From Bacilli bacterium (lineage in GTDB: Bacteria > Bacillota_I > Bacilli_A > RFN20 > CAG-449): a stretch of DNA of 46,730 nt. How positions within the stretch are numbered: position 1 is the stretch's first letter; every line of letters begins with the position of its first letter. Under the pieces are notes generated by a model that saw nothing but the letters and a program-made list of their open reading frames with translations, did no database searches and was not told the origin of the DNA. Of this stretch, positions 7,909 through 15,912 are shown one piece after another. The stretch covers positions 1-46,730 of the forward strand of contig CAAEFC010000049.1 in the NCBI GenBank assembly GCA_900755065.1, written 5' to 3'. The position numbers and the translations under genes were made by a program.

Positions 7909-7998
7909 TAAGAAATAAAGGATTTGATTTTTTATTTGTAACTTACAGAAGATGCCTTGATATCCGATATCTTTTCTGAAAAACCGCGACGATTATTC

Positions 7999-8027
7999 CA
8001 AAAAAACGCAGGAGTTCTTCCTGCGTT
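7999..8027 (-). terminator. Rho-independent terminator of the sigma/VWA unit
   Basis: A 9-bp stem (AACGCAGGA / TCCTGCGTT) with a 5-nt loop is followed on the minus strand by seven T residues. It lies 14 nt past the VWA gene stop. Confidence 0.85.
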
Positions 8028-8041
8028 TCATCGATTGACTG

Positions 8042-9463
8042 CTATCGCTTCGGCAACACGCACGAATGGATTATCTTCTCTTCTGTCGTCTGAAACGAAT
8101 ACGATTTGATCAGACGGACGATCAGATCGTTAAAGTACTCGATTTCGGTATCGCTCGGAGTCGTGATATCCTGATGTCCGTTTCCGATGCCCGAATGATC
8201 GGTTAAAGAAACATAGGTTCCTCCGGTCAGAATCGCGCCTTCCCGTGCGATGAATTCCCCGACTTTATCGAGTCCGCTGGCGGCGCAGGGAATGTATCGG
8301 ATTCCTTCGGCCGCGAAATCGATATAATGCTGATAGATATCCGAATAATAATCCGAGTGTCCCGGCGCATCGAAGATATGAAAGACCATTTTCGCGGAGT
8401 CCGGACGCCAGGACAGTTCCCCGATGCTTTTCAATCCCAGATCGACGGCTTCTTCGTAATCGCCCCCGCCGGAGGCATTCTGCGCCTGAATATCGGCGAT
8501 AACCTGCTCGTAATTTGCAGAGAAGTCGAAGGAACGCGTAACGTATGTATCGCCCCGATCGCGGTAGAACCCCAACCCGATGTCAAGCGACAGGTTGGCC
8601 TCTTCGCTGACGATCTGACGGATGATTCCGTTCAGTTCATTTCCGATGTAAGTCAATTCGTCGCCCATCGAACCGGTGGTATCGATCAGGAACGCGACGT
8701 CGATTTTTTGCACCGAAGGTCTTTCGCCCGGCAGAACGTAAACGCCCGAGCGTTCCTCGACGGAATAGGAAACCCGATTTTCCAGGTATCCGATGTCGAG
8801 TTTCAGCCCTTCCAGAGACCTTTCTTCCGCAGTATACAGGTAACACTTTCCCTTTACGTCGGTCATCGAACGATAGAGTTCCGTCCCGTTTTCGTCGTAT
8901 AAAACGACGGAAGCCGAAGCAAAGGAGTCGCCGTTCTGATCCCGAATTTCCACTTCGATTCGGTTCTTCGTGGACGGATAACGGTCTTGTCCGTGAACGG
9001 AAGCGTACAGGCTTTCAAACTCGGTGATCAGATTCTGATTCTTGTCGTACATTTTTCCGTCCAGCAATTCCAGCCAGGAAGCGTAGTTTTTCAGATCGTT
9101 CCATTCCGTCGCCGTCAGCGTCTTGGAATACGCGTCTTCGTTCCCGGCAGTGCCGCCGCTGATCTCGTCAAATTCCCCCATCGCAGGCCGACTTTCGGTT
9201 TCTGTTATATCGGTTTTTCCGTCTCCGGTCGCGTCGGGTCCGAGCATAGCGTTTTTCTGATTGCCAAACGGCTGAATCAGAACCATCGCGACGACTACGC
9301 CGATCGCGGCGACTCCCGTCAGAGAAGAGATCAGGACGATTCCCTTCTTTTTCTTCCGCTTCTCCTTTTTCTTCACGATCTGACTCTCGATACGGCCGTA
9401 CAGATCCTTTTCGGGCATCTCTTTCCCGATGAATTCGATGAGTTTTCTTTCCTTTTTTTTCAT
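8042..9463 (-). CDS. Membrane-anchored VWA-domain protein, probable anti-sigma partner
   Basis: The 473-residue protein has a short charged cytoplasmic N-terminus (1-40), one membrane span (41-63), an acidic/Gly linker, a small beta-sandwich repeat like carboxypeptidase-regulatory domains (about 168-215) and a VWA domain (about 254-440). The VWA metal site is intact: DTTGS at 261-265. The ATG overlaps the stop of the ECF sigma gene by 4 bp (ATGA), so the two are translationally coupled. This layout, a cytoplasmic tail and span with an outer sensing domain next to an ECF sigma factor, is that of anti-sigma factors, although I cannot see a known zinc anti-sigma motif. The ligand of the VWA domain is unknown. 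A strong terminator follows. Confidence 0.75.
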   Translation of the reverse strand: MKKKERKLIEFIGKEMPEKDLYGRIESQIVKKKEKRKKKKGIVLISSLTGVAAIGVVVAMVLIQPFGNQKNAMLGPDATGDGKTDITETESRPAMGEFDEISGGTAGNEDAYSKTLTATEWNDLKNYASWLELLDGKMYDKNQNLITEFESLYASVHGQDRYPSTKNRIEVEIRDQNGDSFASASVVLYDENGTELYRSMTDVKGKCYLYTAEERSLEGLKLDIGYLENRVSYSVEERSGVYVLPGERPSVQKIDVAFLIDTTGSMGDELTYIGNELNGIIRQIVSEEANLSLDIGLGFYRDRGDTYVTRSFDFSANYEQVIADIQAQNASGGGDYEEAVDLGLKSIGELSWRPDSAKMVFHIFDAPGHSDYYSDIYQHYIDFAAEGIRYIPCAASGLDKVGEFIAREGAILTGGTYVSLTDHSGIGNGHQDITTPSDTEIEYFNDLIVRLIKSYSFQTTEEKIIHSCVLPKR

Positions 9464-9972
9464 AATCTCTTCTCCAATTCCGAATTCAGTTTCGCTATGC
9501 TCCGTCGATACCGACTCTTCATCGCACTGAGAGAAATTTCATATCGAAGAGCCAATTCCTTTAACGAATAGCCCTCGACGATATGTGCGATGAGAATATC
9601 CCCGTCCGTTTTCCCGACGATCGCGTAAATCTGAGAGACGATTTCCGAATATTCCCGGCTTCCCGAAGCGTACTGTTCAAACGCGTCCGATTCCGTCGAA
9701 ATCTCCCGTTTTCGCTTTTTGAGCAAATTGATGGCTTTGTTTTTCGCGGTGGTAACCAGATAATACTTGATATCCCGGACCTTTTTCCGCGACTCGTAAA
9801 GCGAGACAAACGATTCGATGACCACATCGTCGACATCGGCCTCGACGTCCAGATATTTCCCCGCGACGAAACGGATCAATTTCGAATATTCTTCGTAAAT
9901 CGACCGAAACGCTTTTCCGGCACTTTCGTCGTTGCCGTGAATAAAGATCAAAACGTCGCTTCGTTTAAGCAT
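9460..9972 (-). CDS. ECF-type RNA polymerase sigma factor
   Basis: The 170-residue protein has the two-domain ECF layout. Region 2 spans about residues 18-90 (KLIRFVAGKYL, then DVDDVVIESFVSLYE, which matches the conserved DDxxQExF block). Region 4 spans about 115-165 (YSLKELALRYEISLSAMKSRYRRSIAKL, a helix-turn-helix for the -35 element). Such factors redirect RNA polymerase to a small regulon in response to an envelope signal. The downstream VWA membrane protein overlaps it by 4 bp and is the likely regulator. AAGGA lies 5 nt before the ATG. I see no consensus housekeeping promoter directly upstream; the unit may be self-transcribed. Confidence 0.87.
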   Translation of the reverse strand: MLKRSDVLIFIHGNDESAGKAFRSIYEEYSKLIRFVAGKYLDVEADVDDVVIESFVSLYESRKKVRDIKYYLVTTAKNKAINLLKKRKREISTESDAFEQYASGSREYSEIVSQIYAIVGKTDGDILIAHIVEGYSLKELALRYEISLSAMKSRYRRSIAKLNSELEKRL

Positions 9973-10036
9973 AGCAATCCTTGAAAATATTTTCGCTCAA
10001 TAAGACAATGAAAAGAGAAAAAAGACGCAAAGAAGT

Positions 10037-10636
10037 TTAATTCGCGCTGTTCTTTTCAATCGCTTCAAACATTCCCGTGAACAGCACGTCGAAACGCGCG
10101 TCCAATTCCGCTTCCGAACTCGCTTCTTCCACTTCGTCGATAATCCGTTTGACGAAGCAGATTGTCGCGTCGATGAAATACGACCAGAACACGTCTTTGG
10201 AAAAAACGCGGTAGATTTTTAACTTCCGTGCCGCTTTCCCCAACTGCGCGACGATATCCTGACGGAGAAGCATTTCATATGAAAGAATTTCTCTGTTGTA
10301 GAGTCCGCTTAATCGGAAATCACTGAAAAAAACAGCATATTCCGGTCTTGAAAGATAGAAACCGACGATCTCTTTCCACAGTTTTTTCAAAAAAACGTAA
10401 AAGTCATGCACCGAACGGATCGAAAAATCAGGATCAACCGCGATCGAACGATTCATCGATTCGAGAATGTAAAAATACGTTTCCAAGAGCAAATTTCGCT
10501 TCGTTTTGAAGGTTTTGAACAGAAATGCCTCGCTGCAACCCGAGTTTTTCGCGATCGCGACGGTATTCAGCCGGAACAAAGAGTTTTCCGCCACATCGCC
10601 GATCGTGCTTTCAAATACTTGATTTTTTGTTTCCAT
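10037..10636 (-). CDS. TetR-family regulator
   Basis: The 199-residue protein has a TetR-type N-terminal helix-turn-helix (about residues 18-50: LNTVAIAKNSGCSEAFLFKTF) and an all-helical ligand and dimer domain. I place the start at ATG 10636 (METKNQ). The promoter -10 is at 10664-10669, so transcription begins near 10657, inside or past the alternative GTG at 10660, which therefore cannot be translated. GGAGG lies close to the chosen ATG. A 5-4-5 dyad over the start site (10648-10661) indicates autoregulation. No neighbour is in the same unit, so its other targets are unknown; the Opp operon and the sigma/VWA pair are merely adjacent. Confidence 0.87.
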   Translation of the reverse strand: METKNQVFESTIGDVAENSLFRLNTVAIAKNSGCSEAFLFKTFKTKRNLLLETYFYILESMNRSIAVDPDFSIRSVHDFYVFLKKLWKEIVGFYLSRPEYAVFFSDFRLSGLYNREILSYEMLLRQDIVAQLGKAARKLKIYRVFSKDVFWSYFIDATICFVKRIIDEVEEASSEAELDARFDVLFTGMFEAIEKNSAN

Positions 10637-10647
10637 ACGCCTCCAAA

Positions 10648-10692
10648 AGTGATTACTCACTACATTTTATATGTTGTGTAAATCTTTGTCAA
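10648..10692 (-). promoter_or_regulatory. TetR-gene promoter with overlapping operator
   Basis: TTGACA (10687-10692), 17 bp, TAAAAT (10664-10669) on the minus strand. The inverted repeat AGTGA-TTAC-TCACT (10648-10661) covers the expected start point. Confidence 0.8.
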
Positions 10693-10822
10693 ATATTATC
10701 CCCTTTTCACGCTTCGCGGATTTTTTTGTCGAATAAATTCAGGTATTTTGTAGACTTTAAGTTACATTTTTAAGTTTTTATCTTTTTTCTTTTTCCGCGT
10801 CTCTTTACTGCGATAAAGGACC

Positions 10823-10847
10823 GTCTGAAACGATCAGACTTTTTTTT
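10823..10847 (+). terminator. Plus-strand terminator without an evident gene
   Basis: GTCTGA / TCAGAC, a 6-bp stem with a 5-nt loop, is followed by eight T residues on the plus strand. No plus-strand coding sequence precedes it, so it may end a small RNA or be left over from a lost gene. Confidence 0.6.
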
Positions 10848-10875
10848 GCACATGAAAAAGCGTTGCTTTCTTCAT

Positions 10876-10901
10876 AAAAAAATCCGCCTTTCTGAGACGG
10901 A
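10876..10901 (-). terminator. Terminator of the Opp operon
   Basis: On the minus strand the stem TCCGTC / GGCGGA (one G-U pair) is followed by seven T residues, 51 nt past the stop of the last gene of the operon. Confidence 0.75.
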
Positions 10902-10951
10902 ATAATAGGTTGAATGGCCGCTAAAATACATTCTGCGGCTCTTTTCAAATT

Positions 10952-11191
10952 CTAACGCAACCAGAAATAGAGAAGAACGGCGGCAAGAGAAAAACCGAGA
11001 AGAATCATCAGAACCGGAGGGAGATAGGCTTTATACGCCGAACGAATCAAAGCCCTCCGTTCTTTTTTGGAAATCTCCGTTTTGTTCGCGTTCCGCGCTT
11101 TCCGATCGTGCCAGCGGAATCCCTCGATGTCCATATTATAAACGGTATGTCCGTCGTCGATATACTCATCTTTCTTCTTCTTTTTTCCCAT
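10952..11191 (-). CDS. Small basic single-span membrane protein, last gene of opp operon
   Basis: The 79-residue protein has a very basic start (MGKKKKKDE), a charged middle, and one hydrophobic segment at about residues 56-77 (LPPVLMILLGFSLAAVLLYFWL) ending in Arg. That is a C-tail-anchored layout with most of the chain in the cytoplasm. Its ATG lies 23 bp inside the 3' end of oppF in another frame, so it is probably translated by coupling. The operon terminator follows. I do not recognise the family and assign no function; a link to the transporter is suggested only by position. Confidence 0.65.
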   Translation of the reverse strand: MGKKKKKDEYIDDGHTVYNMDIEGFRWHDRKARNANKTEISKKERRALIRSAYKAYLPPVLMILLGFSLAAVLLYFWLR

Positions 11192-12377
11192 TTTTCTTTT
11201 TCAGCGCGTTTTTGATCTTTTCGATCCCTTTTTTCTGCGCTTTCTGCTCTTTTTCTGCTTCAACTTCTTCGGGGTGAAGAGCCAGATACGCCTTTCTTTG
11301 TTCGGCCTGCTCTTCTAATTCTTTGTTTTTAGCGAGCATGTATTCATCGTAAAGGTGGCAGGAAACGTAGTGATCGTCCGCATAGTGAATGAAGCGCGGA
11401 TTTTCAACTTTGCAGACTTCCATGCACTTCGCGCAACGGGTGTGGAATTTACAACCCGAAGGCGGATTTGCCGGAGATGGAATGTCGCCCGAAAGAATGA
11501 TCCGATTCATCTTTTCGTCCGGATTCGGAATCGGGACGGCCGAAAAAAGAGCCTGCGTATACGGGTGCAACGGATTTCTGAAAATCTCTTTGGTCTTTCC
11601 GATCTCCATCATGTTGCCCAGATACATCACGGCGATCTGATCGGTGATGTATTTGACGACGGAAAGGTCGTGGGAAATGAAGACGTACGTCAGCCCCATT
11701 TCGTTTTGCAGGTTTTTCAGAAGATTGATGATCTGCGCCTGAATCGAAACGTCCAGCGCGCTGACAGGTTCGTCGCAGATGACTAATTTCGGATTGACCG
11801 CCAAAGCGCGGGCGATGCAGATCCGCTGACGCTGTCCGCCGGAAAATTCATGCGGATAACGGTCGTAATACTGTTCCTGCAATCCGCATTTGCGCATGAT
11901 GTCGTGAACGTGTTCGCTGACTTTTTCGCGCGGCACGATGTGATGCACCCGAACCGCTTCGGAAAGGATTTCCCCGATCGTCATGCGAGGAGGCAGAGAA
12001 GAGTACGGATCCTGAAAGATCAGTTGGAGATCCACCCGCTTTTTTCTTAATTCTTTCGCATTCATCTGGCTGAGGTCTTTTCCTTCAAAAAAGACCTTGC
12101 CGCCGGTGATGTCGTACAGGCGGAGAATCGTTCTTCCCAACGTCGTTTTTCCGCAACCGGATTCGCCGACGATGCCGATCGTCTTTCCCTTTTCCAGGCC
12201 GAAAGAAATATCGTCAACCGCGCGGAGATAGGCTTTCGGCTTACCGAAAGCGTTCACTTCCAGCGGAAAATACTTTTTCAGATGACGGACTTCCAGAAGG
12301 TATTTCGGATTCGGAGGCAGATTCAGATCGAAAGCATCGTTTTCTTCGACTTTCAGATCGACTTTTTCTTGATCCAT
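11166..12377 (-). CDS. oppF: Oligopeptide ABC transporter ATPase OppF
   Basis: This is one of the two ATPases that drive peptide import through OppBC. The 403-residue protein has Walker A GESGCGKT, signature LSGGQRQRICIARAL, Walker B LVICDEP and the D-loop SALDVSIQ. The C-terminal OppD/F-type domain carries a Cys-rich SGCKFHTRCAKCMEVCK segment that may bind an iron-sulphur cluster, as known for this subfamily. The last 60 residues are an extra Lys/Glu-rich tail (about 345-403) not usual in OppF. The start ATG abuts the oppD stop (TAA-ATG) with GGAGG upstream. It is order five of five in the core opp genes. Confidence 0.93.
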   Translation of the reverse strand: MDQEKVDLKVEENDAFDLNLPPNPKYLLEVRHLKKYFPLEVNAFGKPKAYLRAVDDISFGLEKGKTIGIVGESGCGKTTLGRTILRLYDITGGKVFFEGKDLSQMNAKELRKKRVDLQLIFQDPYSSLPPRMTIGEILSEAVRVHHIVPREKVSEHVHDIMRKCGLQEQYYDRYPHEFSGGQRQRICIARALAVNPKLVICDEPVSALDVSIQAQIINLLKNLQNEMGLTYVFISHDLSVVKYITDQIAVMYLGNMMEIGKTKEIFRNPLHPYTQALFSAVPIPNPDEKMNRIILSGDIPSPANPPSGCKFHTRCAKCMEVCKVENPRFIHYADDHYVSCHLYDEYMLAKNKELEEQAEQRKAYLALHPEEVEAEKEQKAQKKGIEKIKNALKKKNGKKEEER

Positions 12378-13553
12378 TTACTTTCCCTCCTTTTCGTACC
12401 GATAGCAGGAAACCACGTGCGTCGGCGAAACCTGAATTTCCTCCGGGTATTTCCCTTCGCACTTCGGGCAGCATTTTTCGCATCTTCCCTTGAAGAAGCA
12501 ATGATCCGGCATATTGATCGGATTCGGAACCTGTCCCGGAATCGAATACAATGGTTCGTCGGTGTCGGAAGTAATCAAAGGCTTGCTCTTTTGAAGTCCG
12601 ATCGTATACGGATGCATCGGATGGTGAAAGATTTCTCTCACCGTTCCCTTTTCGATCACTTTCCCGGCGTACATCACGACGACTTCGTCCGCCATTTCGG
12701 CGATGACGCCCAGATCGTGCGTAATCAGCATGATCGCGCACTGCGTCCGTTTCTGAATGTCTTTCAATAGTTCCAGAATCTGCGCCTGAATGGTAACGTC
12801 GAGCGCCGTCGTCGGTTCGTCGGCGATGATCAGTTTCGGGCTTCCGGCGAGAGCCATCGCGATCATCACGCGCTGGCGCATACCGCCGCTGAGTTCATGC
12901 GGGTAGGAACTGTACACTCTCTCCGGCATCGAAATGCCGACCTGTTTCAGCATTTCAATGCTGTGGGCTTTGGCTTCGCTCTTGTTTTTTTCCGGATAAT
13001 GGATAAACATCACTTCGTCCAACTGATATCCGATGGTGAAAACCGGATTCAGACTCGTCATCGGTTCCTGAAAGATCATCGTGATGTCTTTTCCGCGAAT
13101 CTTATACATTTCTTTCGTCGGCATTTTCGCGATATCGTACGCTTTTTTTCTTCCTTCCGCGTCGACGCCGAGATCGTCGCTGTTGAAGCGGATAGAGCCT
13201 CCGACGACCTGTCCCTGCGGCGCCTGCACCAACTGCATGATCGAAAGAGAGGTTACGCTCTTTCCGCAACCGGATTCGCCGACGACGCCGACGATTTTAT
13301 TTTTTGGAATGTTGAAAGAAACGCCGTTGACCGACTGAACGGTGCCGTTGTCGGTAAAAAAGCAAGTGTGCAGGTCTTCGATTTCCACGATATTTCCTTC
13401 GTCTTTCATCGTCGTGATGTAGACGCTATCGTCGACCTTTTTCTTTTTCAGATTCTCATAATAACGCATCTGCCTGACGTTGTAACGGATAATTCTCCGA
13501 CTTTCTTTCAGGCTCAGATAGCCGCTGTTCTTTTTCTTTCTTTTCCAATTCAT
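12378..13553 (-). CDS. oppD: Oligopeptide ABC transporter ATPase OppD
   Basis: The partner ATPase of OppF has 391 residues from the ATG at 13553, which is preceded by AGGTG; a GTG 9 nt upstream abuts the oppC stop but is worse placed. Walker A is GESGCGKS, the signature is LSGGMRQRVMIAMAL, and Walker B is LIIADEP. The C-terminal Cys motif is DHCFFKGRCEKCCPKCEG. The first 50 residues or so are a basic extension (WKRKKKNSG...NLKKKKV) ahead of the normal start of the ATPase domain; it could help dock to the permease or to RNA, but this is a guess. It lies between oppC and oppF with no gaps. Confidence 0.93.
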   Translation of the reverse strand: MNWKRKKKNSGYLSLKESRRIIRYNVRQMRYYENLKKKKVDDSVYITTMKDEGNIVEIEDLHTCFFTDNGTVQSVNGVSFNIPKNKIVGVVGESGCGKSVTSLSIMQLVQAPQGQVVGGSIRFNSDDLGVDAEGRKKAYDIAKMPTKEMYKIRGKDITMIFQEPMTSLNPVFTIGYQLDEVMFIHYPEKNKSEAKAHSIEMLKQVGISMPERVYSSYPHELSGGMRQRVMIAMALAGSPKLIIADEPTTALDVTIQAQILELLKDIQKRTQCAIMLITHDLGVIAEMADEVVVMYAGKVIEKGTVREIFHHPMHPYTIGLQKSKPLITSDTDEPLYSIPGQVPNPINMPDHCFFKGRCEKCCPKCEGKYPEEIQVSPTHVVSCYRYEKEGK

Positions 13554-13562
13554 CGCATTCAC

Positions 13563-14855
13563 CTACTTCTTCGCTTTCGGATCCATCGCATCGCGAAGTC
13601 CGTCGCCGACAAAATTGAAGCCGAGAACGGCCAGAACGATCATGAATCCGGCCGGCAACCACATATTCAGATGATACGACAAGACCACCGGGTCGTTGCT
13701 CGTGGCGATCATCGTTCCCCACGCGGCGTAAGGAACCTGCACGCCCAGACCCAGATAGGATAAGGTCGATTCGTAAAGAATGACGCTTCCTAAGCCCAGC
13801 GTCATCGAAACGATCAACTGAGGCATGACGTTCGGGATCAGGTGTTTGAAAATTTTCCGCCAGGTCGGTAATCCCATTACTTCGGTCGCGGTGATATATT
13901 CCTGTTCCCTCAGGCTCAGAATCTGCCCCCGAACCATTCTCGCCGTGCCGCTCCAACCGAAGATCGTGATGATGACCATGAGATAATAGATCCGCAAAGA
14001 CCCCGAAACCTCCCACGAATCCAGAACCGCCGAAGCGATCAACAAAATAGGCAAGGTAGGAATGCAGTTGAAGATATCGACGATCCGCATGATGATCTGG
14101 TCGACCCACTTCCCGAAGAATCCGGAAATGCCGCCGATGATGACGCCCAGAACCGTTTCCAGAATGACGACGATAAAGCCGATCATTAACGAAATCCGCC
14201 CGCCGTACATCAACCTTGCGAAAACGTCCATGCCGAACTGATCCGTTCCCAACGGGTGAAGCCAGGAAGGATCGGCCTTGTCGTTGATCGTTTTGACGAT
14301 CTCGATCTCCTGAATGATTTCGATCTCGACGCCGTCCGGATCGACGTACGTATACGTATTCGTGTACACTTCCGTCGTTTCGCTGCGGTCGACTTCGGTT
14401 TCGTCCCAGCCGAATCCCCACATTTCGCGGGTATGGCTGTTGTAAACCGTCGGTCCCAAAAACGAAAATACGAAAAGGAACACGATCAGAACCAAACCGA
14501 CGATCGACAGTTTGGAACGGAAAAAACGCCGGAGAACCAAACGGGTCGGACTCATTTCCTTATACGTTTCTTTCGGTTCTTCTTTTGCTCCCTGCGCTTC
14601 TTTCGCTTCTTCGACGACTTCGATATCGGCGATCTCTTTTTCGACCGAAGGGATAGTCTCGTCGACCTTCGCGTAATGCTCGTTCGGTCTTTCTTCGTCG
14701 ATCGGCGCGTTGACCGGAACGATTTCTTCTTCCGTTTTCTTTTCCTCTTTCGTTTCGACGAATTTCATTTTTATCTTTTTATCCGGATTTCCGGAAGTTT
14801 TTTTCACTTTGCCGGCACTCTTTTTCTCGGCAGAATTCTTTTTCTTTTCTTCCAT
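13563..14855 (-). CDS. oppC: Oligopeptide ABC transporter permease OppC
   Basis: This is a membrane permease subunit of the DppC/OppC type. Of its 430 residues, about the first 110 are a charged Lys/Glu-rich cytoplasmic extension. The usual first span (IVGLVLIVFLFVFSFLGPTVY), a periplasm-side loop, and five further spans with the ATPase-coupling EAA-type loop (EYITATEVMGLPTWRKIFKHLIPN) follow. OppC is normally about 300 residues, so the extension is the notable feature. The extracytoplasmic loop also holds a short acidic insertion (about 165-200). AGGTGG precedes the ATG; the oppB stop is 8 bp upstream. Confidence 0.92.
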   Translation of the reverse strand: MEEKKKNSAEKKSAGKVKKTSGNPDKKIKMKFVETKEEKKTEEEIVPVNAPIDEERPNEHYAKVDETIPSVEKEIADIEVVEEAKEAQGAKEEPKETYKEMSPTRLVLRRFFRSKLSIVGLVLIVFLFVFSFLGPTVYNSHTREMWGFGWDETEVDRSETTEVYTNTYTYVDPDGVEIEIIQEIEIVKTINDKADPSWLHPLGTDQFGMDVFARLMYGGRISLMIGFIVVILETVLGVIIGGISGFFGKWVDQIIMRIVDIFNCIPTLPILLIASAVLDSWEVSGSLRIYYLMVIITIFGWSGTARMVRGQILSLREQEYITATEVMGLPTWRKIFKHLIPNVMPQLIVSMTLGLGSVILYESTLSYLGLGVQVPYAAWGTMIATSNDPVVLSYHLNMWLPAGFMIVLAVLGFNFVGDGLRDAMDPKAKK

Positions 14856-14863
14856 CGTTCCAC

Positions 14864-15871
14864 CTACTTTCCGAGTTTAACCCGCGGATCGACCACCGAA
14901 TACATGATGTCGGAGAACAACGTTCCGATCACGGTCAGAACCGCTAAAAACATATTGTATCCCATGACGAAAGGGATATCGGCCTCTTTCAGAGCGTTAT
15001 AAGCCAGCCGTCCGATACCGTCGATGCCGAACACCTGCTCGGTGATCATCATGCCTCCGAAAAGAGACGGCAGGATCCCGGCGAGCAGAGTCACCAGAGG
15101 AATCATCGTATTTCTGAATGCGTGCGTATAGATGACTTTCCGTTCCGAAAGACCTTTCGCCCTCGCCGTACGGATATAATCCGCGTTGAGAACTTCCAGC
15201 GTATTCGTCCGCGTATACCGCATCAGTCCGCCGATAGAAAGGAGAACCGACACGAAAATCGGTAACACCAGATGATGCGCCATATCGCCCAGTTTCGCCA
15301 TGAATCCGGCAAACGTATCCGGATAAGTCGCGCCCGCCGAAATCAGACCGTTCGACGGAAACCAGCCCAGATCGACGGAGAAAATTTTGATGACGATCGC
15401 TCCGAAGAAATACGTCGGAAGCGAAATGCCGATCATCGTCAGGACCGTCACCGTATAATCCCGGATCGAATACTGATGCGTCGCGCTGGAAACGCCGAGA
15501 GGGATTGCGATCAGAAATTGCAGAATCGTCGCAATCAAAGCGATCGCGAACGATACCCACATGTTCTCGGAAATGACGTCCGCGACCGGACGCTGATACT
15601 TGAACGAAGTTCCGAGATTTCCCACGCAGAGATTGCCCAGCCATTTGAAATAACCCGTAACGATTCCGGTGAAAGAATTGTCGCTGATCCCGTACATTTC
15701 CTTGAACGCGTCGATCTGCTCCTGCGTGATCGTTCCCATCGCCAACTGCTCTTTGTAACGGTTGTCGATATAGTCGGTCGGCATCATTCTGACCAACGTA
15801 TAGATGATCAGGGAAACGCCGAAAAGAACAAGGATGGAAATCAGCAATCGTTTAATAATATATTTGAACAT
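14864..15871 (-). CDS. oppB: Oligopeptide ABC transporter permease OppB
   Basis: The 335-residue permease has six predicted spans and the conserved OppB opening (ILVLFGVSLIIYTLVRMMPTD). The ATPase-coupling loop is DYIRTARAKGLSERKVIYTHAFRN, shared by all DppB/OppB proteins. Its length is normal. It pairs with OppC to form the peptide channel. A GGAG site lies 5 nt before the ATG and directly after an intercistronic hairpin (15884-15900), so that translation and mRNA stability of the downstream genes may be set there. Confidence 0.94.
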   Translation of the reverse strand: MFKYIIKRLLISILVLFGVSLIIYTLVRMMPTDYIDNRYKEQLAMGTITQEQIDAFKEMYGISDNSFTGIVTGYFKWLGNLCVGNLGTSFKYQRPVADVISENMWVSFAIALIATILQFLIAIPLGVSSATHQYSIRDYTVTVLTMIGISLPTYFFGAIVIKIFSVDLGWFPSNGLISAGATYPDTFAGFMAKLGDMAHHLVLPIFVSVLLSIGGLMRYTRTNTLEVLNADYIRTARAKGLSERKVIYTHAFRNTMIPLVTLLAGILPSLFGGMMITEQVFGIDGIGRLAYNALKEADIPFVMGYNMFLAVLTVIGTLFSDIMYSVVDPRVKLGK

Positions 15872-15883
15872 AAATTCTCCAAA

Positions 15884-15900
15884 AGGGGGCTATGCCCCCT
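15884..15900 (-). terminator. Intercistronic hairpin between oppA and oppB
   Basis: AGGGGGC-TAT-GCCCCCT is a perfect 7-bp GC-rich stem, followed on the minus strand by TTTT and then the oppB ribosome binding site. It can act as a partial terminator or as a 3' stabiliser that keeps oppA mRNA more abundant than the permease message. Confidence 0.65.
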
Positions 15901-15912
15901 GTCTTGTCCTTT

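Larger units (their letters stand above)
10693..10951. other. Gap with two opposed terminators
   Basis: I see no gene here. The stretch holds a plus-strand terminator (10823-10847) for which no plus-strand gene is visible, and the minus-strand terminator of the Opp operon (10876-10901). Confidence 0.5.

Noticed and set aside
10637..10660. Longer N-terminus for the TetR gene from GTG 10660
   Set aside because: The consensus promoter puts the transcription start near 10657, so the GTG would not be in the message.
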